From the NCBI GenBank assembly GCA_020632925.1, contig JACKER010000026.1:1-64000 (forward strand): a stretch of 64,000 nt of DNA, in the 5' to 3' direction. The DNA is from Alphaproteobacteria bacterium (lineage in GTDB: Bacteria > Myxococcota_A > UBA796 > GCA-2862545). Below, piece by piece: positions 43,679-53,121 of this stretch (position 1 is its first letter; every line of letters starts with the position of its first letter). The notes beneath the pieces were generated by a model. The model did no database searches. It saw only the letters and a program-made list of their open reading frames with translations, and was not told the origin of the DNA. Position numbers and translations under genes: made by a program.

Positions 43679-44997
43679 CGTTCACCTCGTGTCCGCACGG
43701 TCAGCATGATCCCGGTCGGCTCGGGCGGCTCCCGGACCACCACCAACCGGAGGTACGGGCGGTCGTCCGCGATCCGGATCGTGACCCGGCGGTACCGATC
43801 GCCGACCTCGATCCGCTCACCTACGGCCTTCCACGGACCGTCGGGGGCATTCGCCCCCTCGAGCCGCACCGCGGCCGGTCTCATCCAGGTCGTGAGGATC
43901 TCGAGCTCGCCACCGTCCCGCCGCACGCGATGGCCGAAGGGTCGGGCCAGCGGGTCGCCGACGAAGTTGCCCTCGCCGGGCCAGGCGACGGAACGCCAGA
44001 GCGCCTCGACGGCCGTCGCCCCTCGGAACCAGGTCGGCCAGAGCACACTGGCCACCGGGAACTTCTCGGCGTAGTTGCAGGGCTCGTGAGCAGTTCCGTA
44101 CGACGCGGTCGCTCCCGCCTCGAGCCACGCCGTGATCGGCATCTGCCCGGCGGACCCGTCCAGCACGCCGCCGAAGCTGGTGAGGTGGTCAGCCAACGCC
44201 CCAGGTCGGAAGCCCAGCGTGTCGAGCCCGCCCACGGTCGCCAGGCCCGTCTCGTAGCCCAGCACACCCTGCGCTCCCTCGAGCCAGCCGCTCCCGTCCG
44301 ACAGGTCGTCGTAGGAGATGGCCAGGCCCTCGGCGGGATCGAACAGGTCGACGGTGCCCGGATAGTCGGGCCAGCGCGTGGACCGCGCCTCGTCCGGGGT
44401 GCGGACCAGGTGGACCTCGCCGCTGGGGAAGCTGTCGTCCGCCAACAGCCCCCGCTCGATCAGCGCTTCGGCGCTCGCGAGGTCGGAGGCCGGCAACATC
44501 ATGGTCGGCCGAACGCCGAGGTCGGTCCACGGCGCGAGCGTCGTCGTGTCGTACAGGCCGCTGGGCGCCGTGGGGCCGCAGGTGCCGCCCGTGGTGTTGC
44601 AGTACGCCTCGTCGAAGCCCATCGCGAAGGCCGCCGAGGTGCCCATGCAGCCGATGCGGTACGGCGCCGAGAACGTCAATAGCAACGCCTGTATCTCGTC
44701 GGGCAGCTCGTCCAGCGCCGGGGCGCGTGCGGCGAAGACGGAGGGGTCGAGGGTGGGCTGGGTCCCGAGCGACATCGCGACGATGTGGTCGGCGGGCACG
44801 CCGCGCGCCTCCGCATACGCCTGTGCGATCGATGCCGACAGCGGGTCGTCCGTGTTGACCACGATGCCCAGCTGCCGGGCCCCGAGACCCGTACGAGGCT
44901 CCGGCCACACCGCCGAGATCTCGCCCCCATCGGTCGGGGTGCAGGCGGCGAGGGCGCAGGCCCACAGCGGCCACGAGGGCACGGGGAGGGGTCGCAT
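43675..44997 (-). CDS. TIGR03790-family lipoprotein
   Basis: A 440-residue protein with a lipoprotein signal (LWACALAACTPT, lipobox cysteine about residue 19). The body fits TIGR03790: LGIVVNTDDPLSASIAQAYAEARGVPADHIVAM near the start, EIQALLLTFSAPYRIGC, a long TLAPWTDLGVRPTMML region, then the late AWLEAGATASYGTAHEPCN and PVASVLWPTWFRGATAVEALW. The family occurs in deltaproteobacterial lineages, planctomycetes and Verrucomicrobia; its role is unknown. It overlaps the phosphoesterase downstream by 4 bases. Confidence 0.8.
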   Translation of the reverse strand: MRPLPVPSWPLWACALAACTPTDGGEISAVWPEPRTGLGARQLGIVVNTDDPLSASIAQAYAEARGVPADHIVAMSLGTQPTLDPSVFAARAPALDELPDEIQALLLTFSAPYRIGCMGTSAAFAMGFDEAYCNTTGGTCGPTAPSGLYDTTTLAPWTDLGVRPTMMLPASDLASAEALIERGLLADDSFPSGEVHLVRTPDEARSTRWPDYPGTVDLFDPAEGLAISYDDLSDGSGWLEGAQGVLGYETGLATVGGLDTLGFRPGALADHLTSFGGVLDGSAGQMPITAWLEAGATASYGTAHEPCNYAEKFPVASVLWPTWFRGATAVEALWRSVAWPGEGNFVGDPLARPFGHRVRRDGGELEILTTWMRPAAVRLEGANAPDGPWKAVGERIEVGDRYRRVTIRIADDRPYLRLVVVREPPEPTGIMLTVRTRGER

Positions 44998-45005
44998 GCC
45001 CCCCG

Positions 45006-46028
45006 CTAACAGGGGGGGCGGGCCTCCTCCAGCGCGCCCATCAGCGCCTCCGCGACCTTCGGGAGCGCGATCAGGCGCTCCGCGGCGCCCGCCTCCCAGG
45101 CCGCGCGCGGCATGCCCCAGACGACGGAGCTCGCCTCGTCCTGCGCGAAGGTCCGGGAGCCCGCCTTGCGCATGGCACCGAGCCCGTCCGCGCCGTCCGC
45201 GCCCATCCCCGTCAACACGACGCCCACGGCCTTCGCCCCCGCCGCTGCGGCCACGGAGTGGAACATCACGTCCACGGACGGGACGTAGCCGCTCACCTTC
45301 GTCGTCTCGCCGAGCCTGGCCACGTAGTCGGCGCCGCTCCGAACGACGCGGAGCTGCCGCCCCGCGGGCGCCACCACGCACCTGCCGGGGAACAGGCGGT
45401 CGCCGTCCTCCGCCTCCTTCACCTCGAACCGGCTGACCTCCGCGAGCCGTGCGGCGAACGGTGCGGTGAAGCCCGGGGGCATGTGCTGGACGATGGCGAT
45501 GCCCGGGAAGTGGGGTGGCAGCTCGGAGAGCACCTGGCGCAGCGCCTCGGTCCCGCCGGAGGACGCGCCGATCGCCACCAGCCGCTGCGTGCTGTCGGCG
45601 AGCGCCCGGTGGAGGGGAGCACCGGTGGCGGTCGTGGGTCGTTGGAGCCGGGCCGTGGACGCGATCAGCACCTTCGTCCGCAGCTCGGAGGGTGTCATCG
45701 GCCGCGCGACCACCTCGACCGCGCCCTCGTGCAGCGCGTCCATCGCCACCCGGCTGCCCGCAGGGGTGACGCTGCTGACGACGACCGCGCGCACGGGGTG
45801 GGAGGTCATGAGTCGCCGGAGGAAGTCGACGCCGTCGAGGCGTGGCATCTCGAGGTCGAGCACGATCACGTGCGGGTCGTGCTCGACGATGAGGCCGCGC
45901 GCCTCCCAGGCGTCCCGTGCCGCGCCGACGACCTCCATCCGCGGGTCGCTGGCGAGCCCGTGGCTCCACGCCTGGTGGTCCGTGGCGGCGTCGTGCACCA
46001 CCAGGACCCGCACGCGGGGGACGCTCAC
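45006..46028 (-). CDS. cheB: CheB-type protein-glutamate methylesterase
   Basis: A 340-residue CheB. The receiver domain (about 1-120) has the phospho-accepting aspartate in VIVLDLEMPRLDG. The methylesterase domain (about 150-335) has the catalytic serine in IGASSGGTEAL, the histidine in IVQHMPPGFT and the aspartate in GMGADGADGL. It removes methyl groups from chemoreceptor glutamates. The GTG start at 46028 follows TGGAGG. No cheA, cheR or receptor gene is nearby, so it is an orphan here or the end of a remote cluster. The early receiver acids are weak (VVHDAATDHQ instead of a D-D pair). Confidence 0.9.
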   Translation of the reverse strand: MSVPRVRVLVVHDAATDHQAWSHGLASDPRMEVVGAARDAWEARGLIVEHDPHVIVLDLEMPRLDGVDFLRRLMTSHPVRAVVVSSVTPAGSRVAMDALHEGAVEVVARPMTPSELRTKVLIASTARLQRPTTATGAPLHRALADSTQRLVAIGASSGGTEALRQVLSELPPHFPGIAIVQHMPPGFTAPFAARLAEVSRFEVKEAEDGDRLFPGRCVVAPAGRQLRVVRSGADYVARLGETTKVSGYVPSVDVMFHSVAAAAGAKAVGVVLTGMGADGADGLGAMRKAGSRTFAQDEASSVVWGMPRAAWEAGAAERLIALPKVAEALMGALEEARPPC

Positions 46029-46084
46029 CCGCCACCTCCATGTGCGTCCGTCGGCCGTCGGAGGTCCTGCCTTGAGCGGTTTCG

Positions 46085-46294
46085 CTACTCGGCCGGCGGC
46101 GGGCCCCGTTCGTCGAGGACCCCGCGGAGCGCTCGCGCGAGCGCCTCGGGGGCGAGAGGCTTCTGGAGCACCCGCGGCGTGGGCGCCTCCTCGACGACGT
46201 CCCGGTCGGCGAGGCGGACCGCGCGCCAGAGCGCCCACCCAGGCGCACGGAGCAGTCGGGTCACCAGCTCGTGTCGGGGTGGGGATCCCAGCAT
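46085..46294 (-). CDS. small protein resembling a receiver-domain C-terminus
   Basis: A 69-residue frame with ATG 46294 and a ribosome-binding site (GAGGTG). The second half, RVLQKPLAPEALARALRGVLDERG, looks like the last strand-helix of a response-regulator receiver (K-P-L then a helix). The first half does not match a receiver. It precedes cheB by 56 bases on the same strand. It may be a relic of a two-component gene or a real small protein. Confidence 0.45.
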   Translation of the reverse strand: MLGSPPRHELVTRLLRAPGWALWRAVRLADRDVVEEAPTPRVLQKPLAPEALARALRGVLDERGPPPAE

Positions 46295-46480
46295 GGCTTC
46301 ACCTCGTACAGGAGGTCCGGGGGGGCGCGCGTCTCTTCATGACCCCCAAACGTACGCGCGAGGATCCCGCGTCACAAGGTTTCGCCGGTTTCACGCCAGG
46401 AATGGACCGATGTGGCAACACTGCTGTCGCTGTGCCATCCCGGGACGACGGCACGCCGGAGAGCCCTTGGGACCGCCCGC
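46295..46480. other. short intergenic region
   Basis: These 186 bases between the small receiver-like gene and the M48 peptidase gene contain no convincing gene. The reading frame that covers them on the minus strand (46299-46745) is mostly antisense-frame noise from the peptidase gene. The promoter of the small gene and cheB should lie here; a moderately AT-rich patch is at about 46360-46420. Confidence 0.4.
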
Positions 46481-47824
46481 CTACTCCACGTAGCGGGCGA
46501 CCCCGGCGGGCAGCTCCTCGTCCGTCCGGTTGAGCAGCGCGAGCGTGGTGGCGGGGACGGCGGGGTGCTCTTCGGCGAACGTCGCGAGCGCCGTCGGCCC
46601 GGTCAGCGGGACCAGCCGGAGCCGCTGCGGCTGAACGCCGAGGACCGCGGGATCCACCTCGGGTCCGAGCGAGGCGAGGGAGGCCTCGAGCGCCGGGCGT
46701 ACGGCTTCCCAGGACGCCTCGTCCCCCGCACCCACCGCCATCCACACCCGGTCGCCGGCGACCACCGCCCTCGCCAGCCCGTCGACCGCGTGCATCACGC
46801 CGTCACGCCCCATGCCTTCGAGGCGGAACCCGCGCAGCCCGTCCTCGCGGGCCTCTCCGGGCTGCAGCCCCTCCATGAAGGCAGTCAGCGCCTGCTCGGG
46901 ATCCTCCTCGGGCACCTCACCCACCTGCAGCGAGGCCATGCCGTCGGGGGCGAGGCTCACGAGCTCACCGTCGCGCTGCTCGTGCTTCCACCCCGCTGGC
47001 AGATCGATGCCCAACGCGGCCTCGGGCACGGCGAAGCGGTCGCCCACCAGCGTGCCCCGACGCGGGTCGGCGCCGAACACCAGCCCGTCGAGGTGGGCTA
47101 CCACCGAGGCCGTGTCCCGCTCGCCGGTCGACGCCACCGCGCCCAACCGCTCCAGCCGGTCCTCGGGCGGGGGATGGGTGGAGAGCCAGGTCGGCAGGCG
47201 TCCGTCGGCGTCCTCGGTCGCCTCGAGCACGGCGAGCACGTCGAGCATGGCGGCCGGGTCGTAGCCGGCGCGCTCGAGGTACCGCAGGGACAGCTCGTCG
47301 GCCTCGCGCTCGTCCGCGCGGCTGTGCTTCAGGCCGAAGAGCCCGGCGCCGACGCCGACCACCGCGCCCACGTGCCGCTGGTTGGGGTCGACGGCGTGGA
47401 CCAGGGCGCCGAGCGGGCTGCCGAGCACGGCGCGGGACATGGCGGTCGCCGAGTGGCGCGCCGTCACGTGGGCCACCTCGTGCCCGAGCACGGCCGCCAG
47501 CTCGTCCTCGGAGTGCAGCCAGCAGAGCAGCCCGCGCGTGACGTACAGGTGGCCGCCCGGCACCGCGAACGCGTTGAGCGCCTCGTCGTCGAGCACGCGC
47601 ACGGTCCACGGCAGGTCCGGGCGCTCGCTGGTGGCGGCGAGCCGCTGGCCCACGCCGCTCACCCAGGCCTGCAGCGCCTCGTCCTCCACCAGCGCCATCG
47701 AGGCCACGACCTGGGCGTCCAGCTCCGCACCCATCCGCAGCTCGGCCTGCTCGTCGACCACGTTGAGCTGCAGCTTGCCGGTCGCCGGGTTCGCGGCGCA
47801 CCCGAGCAGGGACGCGAGGATCAC
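46481..47824 (-). CDS. M48 family metalloprotease lipoprotein
   Basis: A 447-residue zinc protease. The N-terminal lipobox is ILASLLGCAANP (cysteine 9). The catalytic HEVAH (115-119) sits in ELAAVLGHEVAHVTARH, with the third zinc ligand in DEREADELSLRYL. ALNAFAVPGGHLYVTRGLL is typical of the BepA/LoiP branch, which handles outer-membrane proteins. A C-terminal domain of about 190 residues, without TPR repeats, follows. The GTG start overlaps the stop of the upstream lipoprotein (GTGA). Confidence 0.9.
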   Translation of the reverse strand: MILASLLGCAANPATGKLQLNVVDEQAELRMGAELDAQVVASMALVEDEALQAWVSGVGQRLAATSERPDLPWTVRVLDDEALNAFAVPGGHLYVTRGLLCWLHSEDELAAVLGHEVAHVTARHSATAMSRAVLGSPLGALVHAVDPNQRHVGAVVGVGAGLFGLKHSRADEREADELSLRYLERAGYDPAAMLDVLAVLEATEDADGRLPTWLSTHPPPEDRLERLGAVASTGERDTASVVAHLDGLVFGADPRRGTLVGDRFAVPEAALGIDLPAGWKHEQRDGELVSLAPDGMASLQVGEVPEEDPEQALTAFMEGLQPGEAREDGLRGFRLEGMGRDGVMHAVDGLARAVVAGDRVWMAVGAGDEASWEAVRPALEASLASLGPEVDPAVLGVQPQRLRLVPLTGPTALATFAEEHPAVPATTLALLNRTDEELPAGVARYVE

Positions 47825-50061
47825 GGGACGAACCGGTCGGGCAGGCCGACGACCGTGAGGTTGCCGTGGTCGCCCGGGATGCGGTCCCAGGTGGGGGACT
47901 TGTTGTCCTTGTAGAAGTCGCTGCCCAGGCGCTCCTGCTGGAGCTGCCCGTGCATCACGTCGTAGCGCCAGCGGCCGACCTGTGCCCAGGCGCCGCTGTT
48001 GAAGGTCGCGAGCACCATCGAGCGGTCGTCCATCGGCAGCGAGCGCACGTTCGCCTTGTACTCCGGGGTCGCCTGACCGCCCCAGGCCGTCGGCGCGTTG
48101 CTCGTGTAGTAGACGCGCACCGGCTCACCCAGCGCCTTCGCGGTCGCGCCCACCGAGCGCATCCCCACCGTGTCCAGCATGTCGACGCCCACCGGCACGA
48201 TGCGCTTCTGCTGCGCGAGCAGCCGCAGGAACGCGTAGTTCTCGGGCGTGGCCAGGAAGCCGAAGGTCGGCGCGGAGGCCGATGGGGTCAGCGCCTTGAC
48301 CATGCTGCCCTCGATGCGCCCGCGGTACCCGTAGTAGAAGGACTCGAGCACGTTGGCCTCGTCGGGCCAGGCCGCGCCGATGAGATCGGCCGCCTCGTCC
48401 TTCTTCTCCTTGGACCACAGCGCGACGAAGGCCTCGCGGGTCTCGGCGGCCCGCAGGAGCGGCTGCATGACCTTGTGGAAGCGGACCACGTTCGGGTCGT
48501 AGTCGAACACGAAGGCCCAGTCCGGGCGCTGCTCGACGATGAAGTCGTACGACTGGTCGCTGCCGACCCCGACGTAGATGCCGCCGGCGTTCGTGAGGAA
48601 GCGCTCGAACAGGTAGCGGTGGGGCTCGTTGGTCGTGATGTAGCTGTGCGGGTCGCGGCACTCGGTCGTGCTGCGGCCGCCGTTCTGCAGCGACTCGAGC
48701 CAGTTCTTGCGCACCTCCTCGCCGCAGATGCCCTTGTCGTCGAGGACGTCGCTCTTCACCGACCACGCGATGCGCAGCTCCTCCTCGGTGGGCGGCTTCG
48801 GGTCGGGACGCATCGGCGGCGGCGTCTTCACCACCGCGGGCGGCCAGGCCGTGAGCCAGGGGTCGCCGGCCACGCACAGCGCTGGCGCCTTCTTCAGCGC
48901 CTGCCAGGTGGGCGCCGGCGTCCCGTCGGTCAGCAGCTTCTCCTTCGAGCTCGCGCAGGTGGGCGCCCCGTCGCAGGTGCCGAGCGGGGGCGCACCCTCA
49001 CCGGCCCAGGTCCCCGTCCAGGTCGGCGGGCCCTCGATCTCCGCGCGGCGGGCCTCGAAGATCGTGGGCAGCCGCTTGCCGCGGAAGGAGCACAGCTCGC
49101 GCGCCGCCTCCCAGCTCCCGGCCGGGCTGCGACACACCGACGCCGCCGCGCAGGCGCTCGCGTCCGCGTCCGGCGCCTCGTCGATGTAGAAGGTGTCCAC
49201 CTCGGCGTTGCCGCTCACGCAGCGCATGCCGGGCCCGGGGGGCGTGAGGCAGGGCGCGTGGTCCATCGCGAGCTCGATGCGACGGCCCAGCAGGGGACCC
49301 ATCGCCCCGACGAGCGTGCCCACGGGGACGTCGTCGCTCACGACGACGCGGACGGCACCCTCGGCGGGAGGGGTCAGCGCCTGGCCGGGCGCGAAGGTCA
49401 CCTCGGTCGCCGGATCGGCGCCCGGCAGCGCGAGGGGGATGGCGGTCGGTCCGTCGTCGGTCTGCACCACGAGCGGCACCACGTGCCCGTCGGCGGCGTG
49501 GCTGGCGAGCGCGAAGCGCAGCGTGGAGACCGGCAGCGACGCGTCCACCGCGAGCGCCTCGGCCCCCGTCATCCCCGGGATCTCCCAGTACGGGAAGCGC
49601 CCCCAGGCGCCCGGGCCCGCGATGCGCTCGGCGATCGTCGTCGTCTTCGGGAAGGGCGACATCCCCGCGCCTTCGAGCACCGGCAGCGTCAGGTCACCCT
49701 CGAAGGGCGCCTCGCCGAGCAGCAGCCGCGGCCCGTTGACCGCGTCCACCGCCTTCGACTTCAGCCACAGGTGGAGCTTCGCGGCCGCCAGTCGGTCGCC
49801 GGGCGAGGCCACGAAGCGCGCGCGGGTCGTCAGCTCGCCGAGCCCGCACCGGTCCCACAGCTCGCCCGCGGACGCCGTCGTGAGCGGTGAGGGCGCCTCC
49901 CCGCAGGTCCACGCGGTCGCCAGCTCTTCCTCGGACGGCATCGCGGCCCGCACCGCGTCGGACGACGAGGCGGCGGACAGCGCCTCGAGGTCGTACCCGG
50001 GGCCCATCACCTGCGCATTGCAGCCAGCCAGGAAGGCCAGCACGACCAGTGGACGCGACAT
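47821..50061 (-). CDS. LIC_10091-like lipoprotein with SUMF1-like segment
   Basis: A 746-residue lipoprotein (SRPLVVLAFLAGCNAQ, cysteine 14). The middle (about 290-330) has CRSPAGSWEAARELCSFRGKRLPTIFEA, close to the A-x-x-Y-C-x-x-x-G-K-R-L-P-T element of formylglycine-generating-like domains. The C-terminal third (about 480-740) resembles the LIC_10091 family: GGIYVGVGSDQSYDFIVEQ, WAFVFDYDPNVVRFH, then PVRVYYTSNAPTAW. That family has a methyltransferase-like fold but no established function. It sits between the M48 and M14 peptidase genes, overlapping the M48 start; a 2-base gap separates it from the M14 stop. Confidence 0.75.
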   Translation of the reverse strand: MSRPLVVLAFLAGCNAQVMGPGYDLEALSAASSSDAVRAAMPSEEELATAWTCGEAPSPLTTASAGELWDRCGLGELTTRARFVASPGDRLAAAKLHLWLKSKAVDAVNGPRLLLGEAPFEGDLTLPVLEGAGMSPFPKTTTIAERIAGPGAWGRFPYWEIPGMTGAEALAVDASLPVSTLRFALASHAADGHVVPLVVQTDDGPTAIPLALPGADPATEVTFAPGQALTPPAEGAVRVVVSDDVPVGTLVGAMGPLLGRRIELAMDHAPCLTPPGPGMRCVSGNAEVDTFYIDEAPDADASACAAASVCRSPAGSWEAARELCSFRGKRLPTIFEARRAEIEGPPTWTGTWAGEGAPPLGTCDGAPTCASSKEKLLTDGTPAPTWQALKKAPALCVAGDPWLTAWPPAVVKTPPPMRPDPKPPTEEELRIAWSVKSDVLDDKGICGEEVRKNWLESLQNGGRSTTECRDPHSYITTNEPHRYLFERFLTNAGGIYVGVGSDQSYDFIVEQRPDWAFVFDYDPNVVRFHKVMQPLLRAAETREAFVALWSKEKKDEAADLIGAAWPDEANVLESFYYGYRGRIEGSMVKALTPSASAPTFGFLATPENYAFLRLLAQQKRIVPVGVDMLDTVGMRSVGATAKALGEPVRVYYTSNAPTAWGGQATPEYKANVRSLPMDDRSMVLATFNSGAWAQVGRWRYDVMHGQLQQERLGSDFYKDNKSPTWDRIPGDHGNLTVVGLPDRFVP

Positions 50062-50063
50062 CC

Positions 50064-52094
50064 TCAACCCCCTCTCGCGGACTTGAGCTCGACCTCGACC
50101 TCGGTGACGCCGCGCACGTCGACCCGCTTCTCCCAGGGCTTGAACCCGGGGGCGTCGACGTGGAGGTTCACCGCGCCGTCGCGGTCCAGCATGAGATCGT
50201 AGCGGCCGTCTGCGGCCCGACTGCGCCAGGTCTCTCCCTCGGAGAGCACCAGCTCCTCCAGCGTCACCGCCGCGCTCACGGGCCTGCCGTCGCCGTCGTG
50301 GACCTGGACCACCAGGCGCGGACCGTCGAGCACGGCGTCGAGCAGCGTCTCGAACACCGGCCGCACCGTGCGGATCGAGGCCGCCGCGACCTCGGGGTCC
50401 GACGGGTTGTGGTGGCTGCCCTCGATGATGTAGGCCAGGCTGCCGTGCGCCCAGCGGTGCCAGTCCTGGTCGGTGCCGTCGACCTGGTACAGGTTCTTCG
50501 CGACCTGCAGCGGGCGCCCGCTCGCCTGTCGGCCCGCCTTCTCGGACATGCGCTCGGCCACGCCCCAGGCGGCGTCCGGTGCCGGCGAGGTCTTCCCGTC
50601 CACGGTGTAGGGCACGAGGATCTTGTTGGCCGCGGTGTGCCAGGAGATGACGGCGACCGGCACCCGCTTGTCCGCCAGCCGCATCAGCGCCTGGGTCTCG
50701 GGCTCGCTGCCCGGCTCGGGCCCGCGGTACTTCCCGCTCGCGGGGATCGAGCTGCTGCCGTTCTCGCCGAGCGCCCCCCAGGCGAACGGGTAGTTCCGGT
50801 TGAGGTCGACCCCCTCCCACGGCTCGAACACGCCGTCCCCGTCGAGGTCGCGGCCGTTCTTGCGGTCGTGGTCGGTCGACAGCTCGAGGTAGGCCTGGTT
50901 CCCGTCGGGGTTCACGAGCGGCACGAACCACAGCTCGAGCTCGTTCACCCAGCGCGCCACCCGCGGGTCGGTCTTGCGGCGCTCGAGGACCGTCCACAGC
51001 GCGTCCAGCGCGTACTCCGGGGCGAGCAGCTCGCCGCCGTGGTGGGCCGCGACCAGCAGCACGACGGGCTCGTTCTCGTCGGTGCCGGGGTTGTCGCTGA
51101 CGCGCACGCCATAAATCGGCCGTCCCTGCCGGCTGCGTCCGAGCTCGGCGACCTTCGCCACGTCGCGGTGCCTGCTGGCCATGGCGAGCAGGAGCTGCTC
51201 GACCATCTCGGGGTTCTTGTACGACAGGTCGAGGTGGATGCCGTCGCGCACGACGACGCCGGGGTCGGCGCGGGTCGCGCGGTACCGCTCGTCGCGCACC
51301 CAGTAGGGCTCGTCCGCGCTCCACCACGGGATGTCGACGCCGAGCCGACGCAGCCGCTCGAGCCCGACCGGATCCGTCTCGACGACCACGAGCTCCGGCT
51401 CGTCGACGGCGAGCTCCCCCAGGTCCGTGGGGATCTTCCCCCGGTCTGCGGCAGCGACCTGGACCCAGCGCTTCGAGCCGAACGCGGTGCGCTCCGCCGC
51501 GAGCGGTGTGGCCCCCGTGTCGAGCACGGACATCGCGACCAGCCGGGTGTCCGACCCCTGGGCCGGGTGCGCCCGCAGGCCGACGTGACCGGTCGGCAGG
51601 GCGCCGTCGGTGGCGGACACCGTGCCGAGCTCGACCAGCGTGTCGGCGTCGTACGCGGAGGCGGTGATCGACGGGCCCGCCAGCCGCACGACGAGCTCGA
51701 TCGCGCGCCGCTCGCGCAGGTTCGGGACGGTGATTCGCCCGCCCAGCTCCCGCACGCCGCCGAGCGCCCAGCGGTAGAGCACGAGGTCCTCGCGCTCCAC
51801 GCTCACCCCGTAGGCGTTCAGGGCGAAGGCGTCACCACCCTGGCGGTCCGCCCGGAAGAGCAGGGTAAAGTCGGGCTTCTTGCCGAGGACGAGGGTCGCA
51901 CGCAGCACGCCGTCCGTCAGCGTCTGCTCGGCCAGCCACACCTGGAGCTCGCCGGGGGAGGCGGCCTTGAGGTACAGCCCGTCGGCGCCGCCCTCCCAAC
52001 GCCCACGCAGGCCTGCGCCGGTCAGCGGCACGTCCACCTCCCGCGCGTCACGCGTCGGGAAGGCGAGGGCGAGGCTGGCGAGGAGCGCGATCAC
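50064..52094 (-). CDS. secreted M14 zinc carboxypeptidase
   Basis: A 676-residue exported protein (signal IALLASLALAFPTRDA). Residues about 20-190 form a beta-sandwich-like region. The M14 domain (about 265-570) has the zinc ligands in VAAHHGGELLAPE (H-x-x-E), NPDGNQAYLE, DLNRNYPFAWG, the late histidine in VISWHTAANKI and the catalytic glutamate region YIIEGSHH. A carboxypeptidase-regulatory-like beta domain ends the protein (VTEVEVELKS). It probably trims peptides or peptidoglycan stems outside the cell. GTG 52094 overlaps the SUMF1-like gene stop. Confidence 0.88.
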   Translation of the reverse strand: MIALLASLALAFPTRDAREVDVPLTGAGLRGRWEGGADGLYLKAASPGELQVWLAEQTLTDGVLRATLVLGKKPDFTLLFRADRQGGDAFALNAYGVSVEREDLVLYRWALGGVRELGGRITVPNLRERRAIELVVRLAGPSITASAYDADTLVELGTVSATDGALPTGHVGLRAHPAQGSDTRLVAMSVLDTGATPLAAERTAFGSKRWVQVAAADRGKIPTDLGELAVDEPELVVVETDPVGLERLRRLGVDIPWWSADEPYWVRDERYRATRADPGVVVRDGIHLDLSYKNPEMVEQLLLAMASRHRDVAKVAELGRSRQGRPIYGVRVSDNPGTDENEPVVLLVAAHHGGELLAPEYALDALWTVLERRKTDPRVARWVNELELWFVPLVNPDGNQAYLELSTDHDRKNGRDLDGDGVFEPWEGVDLNRNYPFAWGALGENGSSSIPASGKYRGPEPGSEPETQALMRLADKRVPVAVISWHTAANKILVPYTVDGKTSPAPDAAWGVAERMSEKAGRQASGRPLQVAKNLYQVDGTDQDWHRWAHGSLAYIIEGSHHNPSDPEVAAASIRTVRPVFETLLDAVLDGPRLVVQVHDGDGRPVSAAVTLEELVLSEGETWRSRAADGRYDLMLDRDGAVNLHVDAPGFKPWEKRVDVRGVTEVEVELKSARGG

Positions 52095-53107
52095 GGCGAG
52101 GTCGTCGGCTCCTCGGTGGGCGCTGCGGGCTCGGGTTCCGGCACCGCCGTGAGCGCCGCACCTTCTTCGAGGGAGGCGGCGCACCGGAAGCCGAAGTGGT
52201 GGTACGGGTGGTTGTTCGGTACGTGCGGGCGACGGTGCCAGCCGGTGGCGTGCATCGGCTCCCAGTACCAGCTCCCCCCCTTCACCATCTTCAGCGTGTG
52301 GCCCGGGCAGTCGTCGGCCCCGCCGCACGGGCCCATCGGGTCGGTCCCGAGGCAGGCGTCCCCGCAGGCCGCGTAGTCCTTGGAGAACCAGTCGTAGACC
52401 CACTCCTCGGCGTTCCCCACGAGGTCGTAGGTGCCGTACCGGCCGGGCGGCTTCTGCGCGACCTCGAAGGTGCGGCCCTTCTCCGGGTGCGGCGGCGCCT
52501 TGTTCACGCCGCACGAGCGGACGGCGTCGGGGGTCATGACCACCGCCTGGTCGCACGTGACCTCGCCCTTGCCGTAGGGGGTGTCGTCGCCGTCGGGTCC
52601 GCGGGCGGCCTTCTCGTACTGGGCCTCCGTCGGCAGGTGCTTGCCGTTGACCTTGCAGTAGTCGCGCGCCTGGTACCAGTTCGCGCCCATGATGGGCTGG
52701 GTCGGCCGCGAGAAGTCGTTGTACGCCGCGTGCGCCTCGGTGCACTTCCCGGCGGCCTTGCAGGCCTTGTACGCCTCGGTCGTCACCTCGGTGGCGTCGA
52801 TGAAGAAGGTCTGCAGCCACACGGTGGCCTGCGGGCCGTAGCCCGTGCCCTCGCGGCGGTTCTCGGACTGGTTGCAGTCGTGCACGGCGTCCGTCCCACG
52901 GAGGAACGGACCCCCGGGCACGCACACCATTCCGACGGGGACCTCGTCCGGGCAGGGCTCGATGACCACGCCCTCGGGCGACACCGGCTTCGGCGGCGGG
53001 GGCGGCGGCTCGGGCGGCGGCGGGGGCTCGGGCTCGGCGATCGGGACGGCGGGCTCGGGCAGCGGCGTGGGGGTGGTCGCGCAGGCGGCCAGCAGGGCGA
53101 GGAACAC
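52091..53107 (-). CDS. SUMF1/FGE-sulfatase-domain lipoprotein, probably non-catalytic
   Basis: A 338-residue lipoprotein (FLALLAACATTP) with a proline/glutamate-rich spacer and then a SUMF1 domain (about 70-315). The domain has CVPGGPFLRGTD, FFIDATEVTTEAYKAC, NWYQARDYCKVNGKHLPTEAQYE, GTYDLVGNAEEWVYDWF, MVKGGSWYW and HFGFRCA. True formylglycine-generating enzymes carry a cysteine pair just after GGSW; here it reads GGSWYWEPMHATGW, so catalysis is unlikely. Such proteins are often binding or structural. The start is a GTG without a strong ribosome-binding site. Confidence 0.85.
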   Translation of the reverse strand: MFLALLAACATTPTPLPEPAVPIAEPEPPPPPEPPPPPPKPVSPEGVVIEPCPDEVPVGMVCVPGGPFLRGTDAVHDCNQSENRREGTGYGPQATVWLQTFFIDATEVTTEAYKACKAAGKCTEAHAAYNDFSRPTQPIMGANWYQARDYCKVNGKHLPTEAQYEKAARGPDGDDTPYGKGEVTCDQAVVMTPDAVRSCGVNKAPPHPEKGRTFEVAQKPPGRYGTYDLVGNAEEWVYDWFSKDYAACGDACLGTDPMGPCGGADDCPGHTLKMVKGGSWYWEPMHATGWHRRPHVPNNHPYHHFGFRCAASLEEGAALTAVPEPEPAAPTEEPTTSP

Positions 53108-53121
53108 GGGGCGATCCGGGT

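Noticed and set aside
46299..46745. A 148-codon leftward frame between cheB and the M48 peptidase gene
   Set aside because: It overlaps the M48 gene in another frame on the same strand and has a glycine/arginine/alanine-rich shadow composition.
52091..53107. Reading the SUMF1-domain lipoprotein as the enzyme that activates the sulfatase at 58579
   Set aside because: It lacks the cysteine pair after GGSW, and its lipoprotein signal would place it outside the cytoplasm, away from nascent sulfatase.
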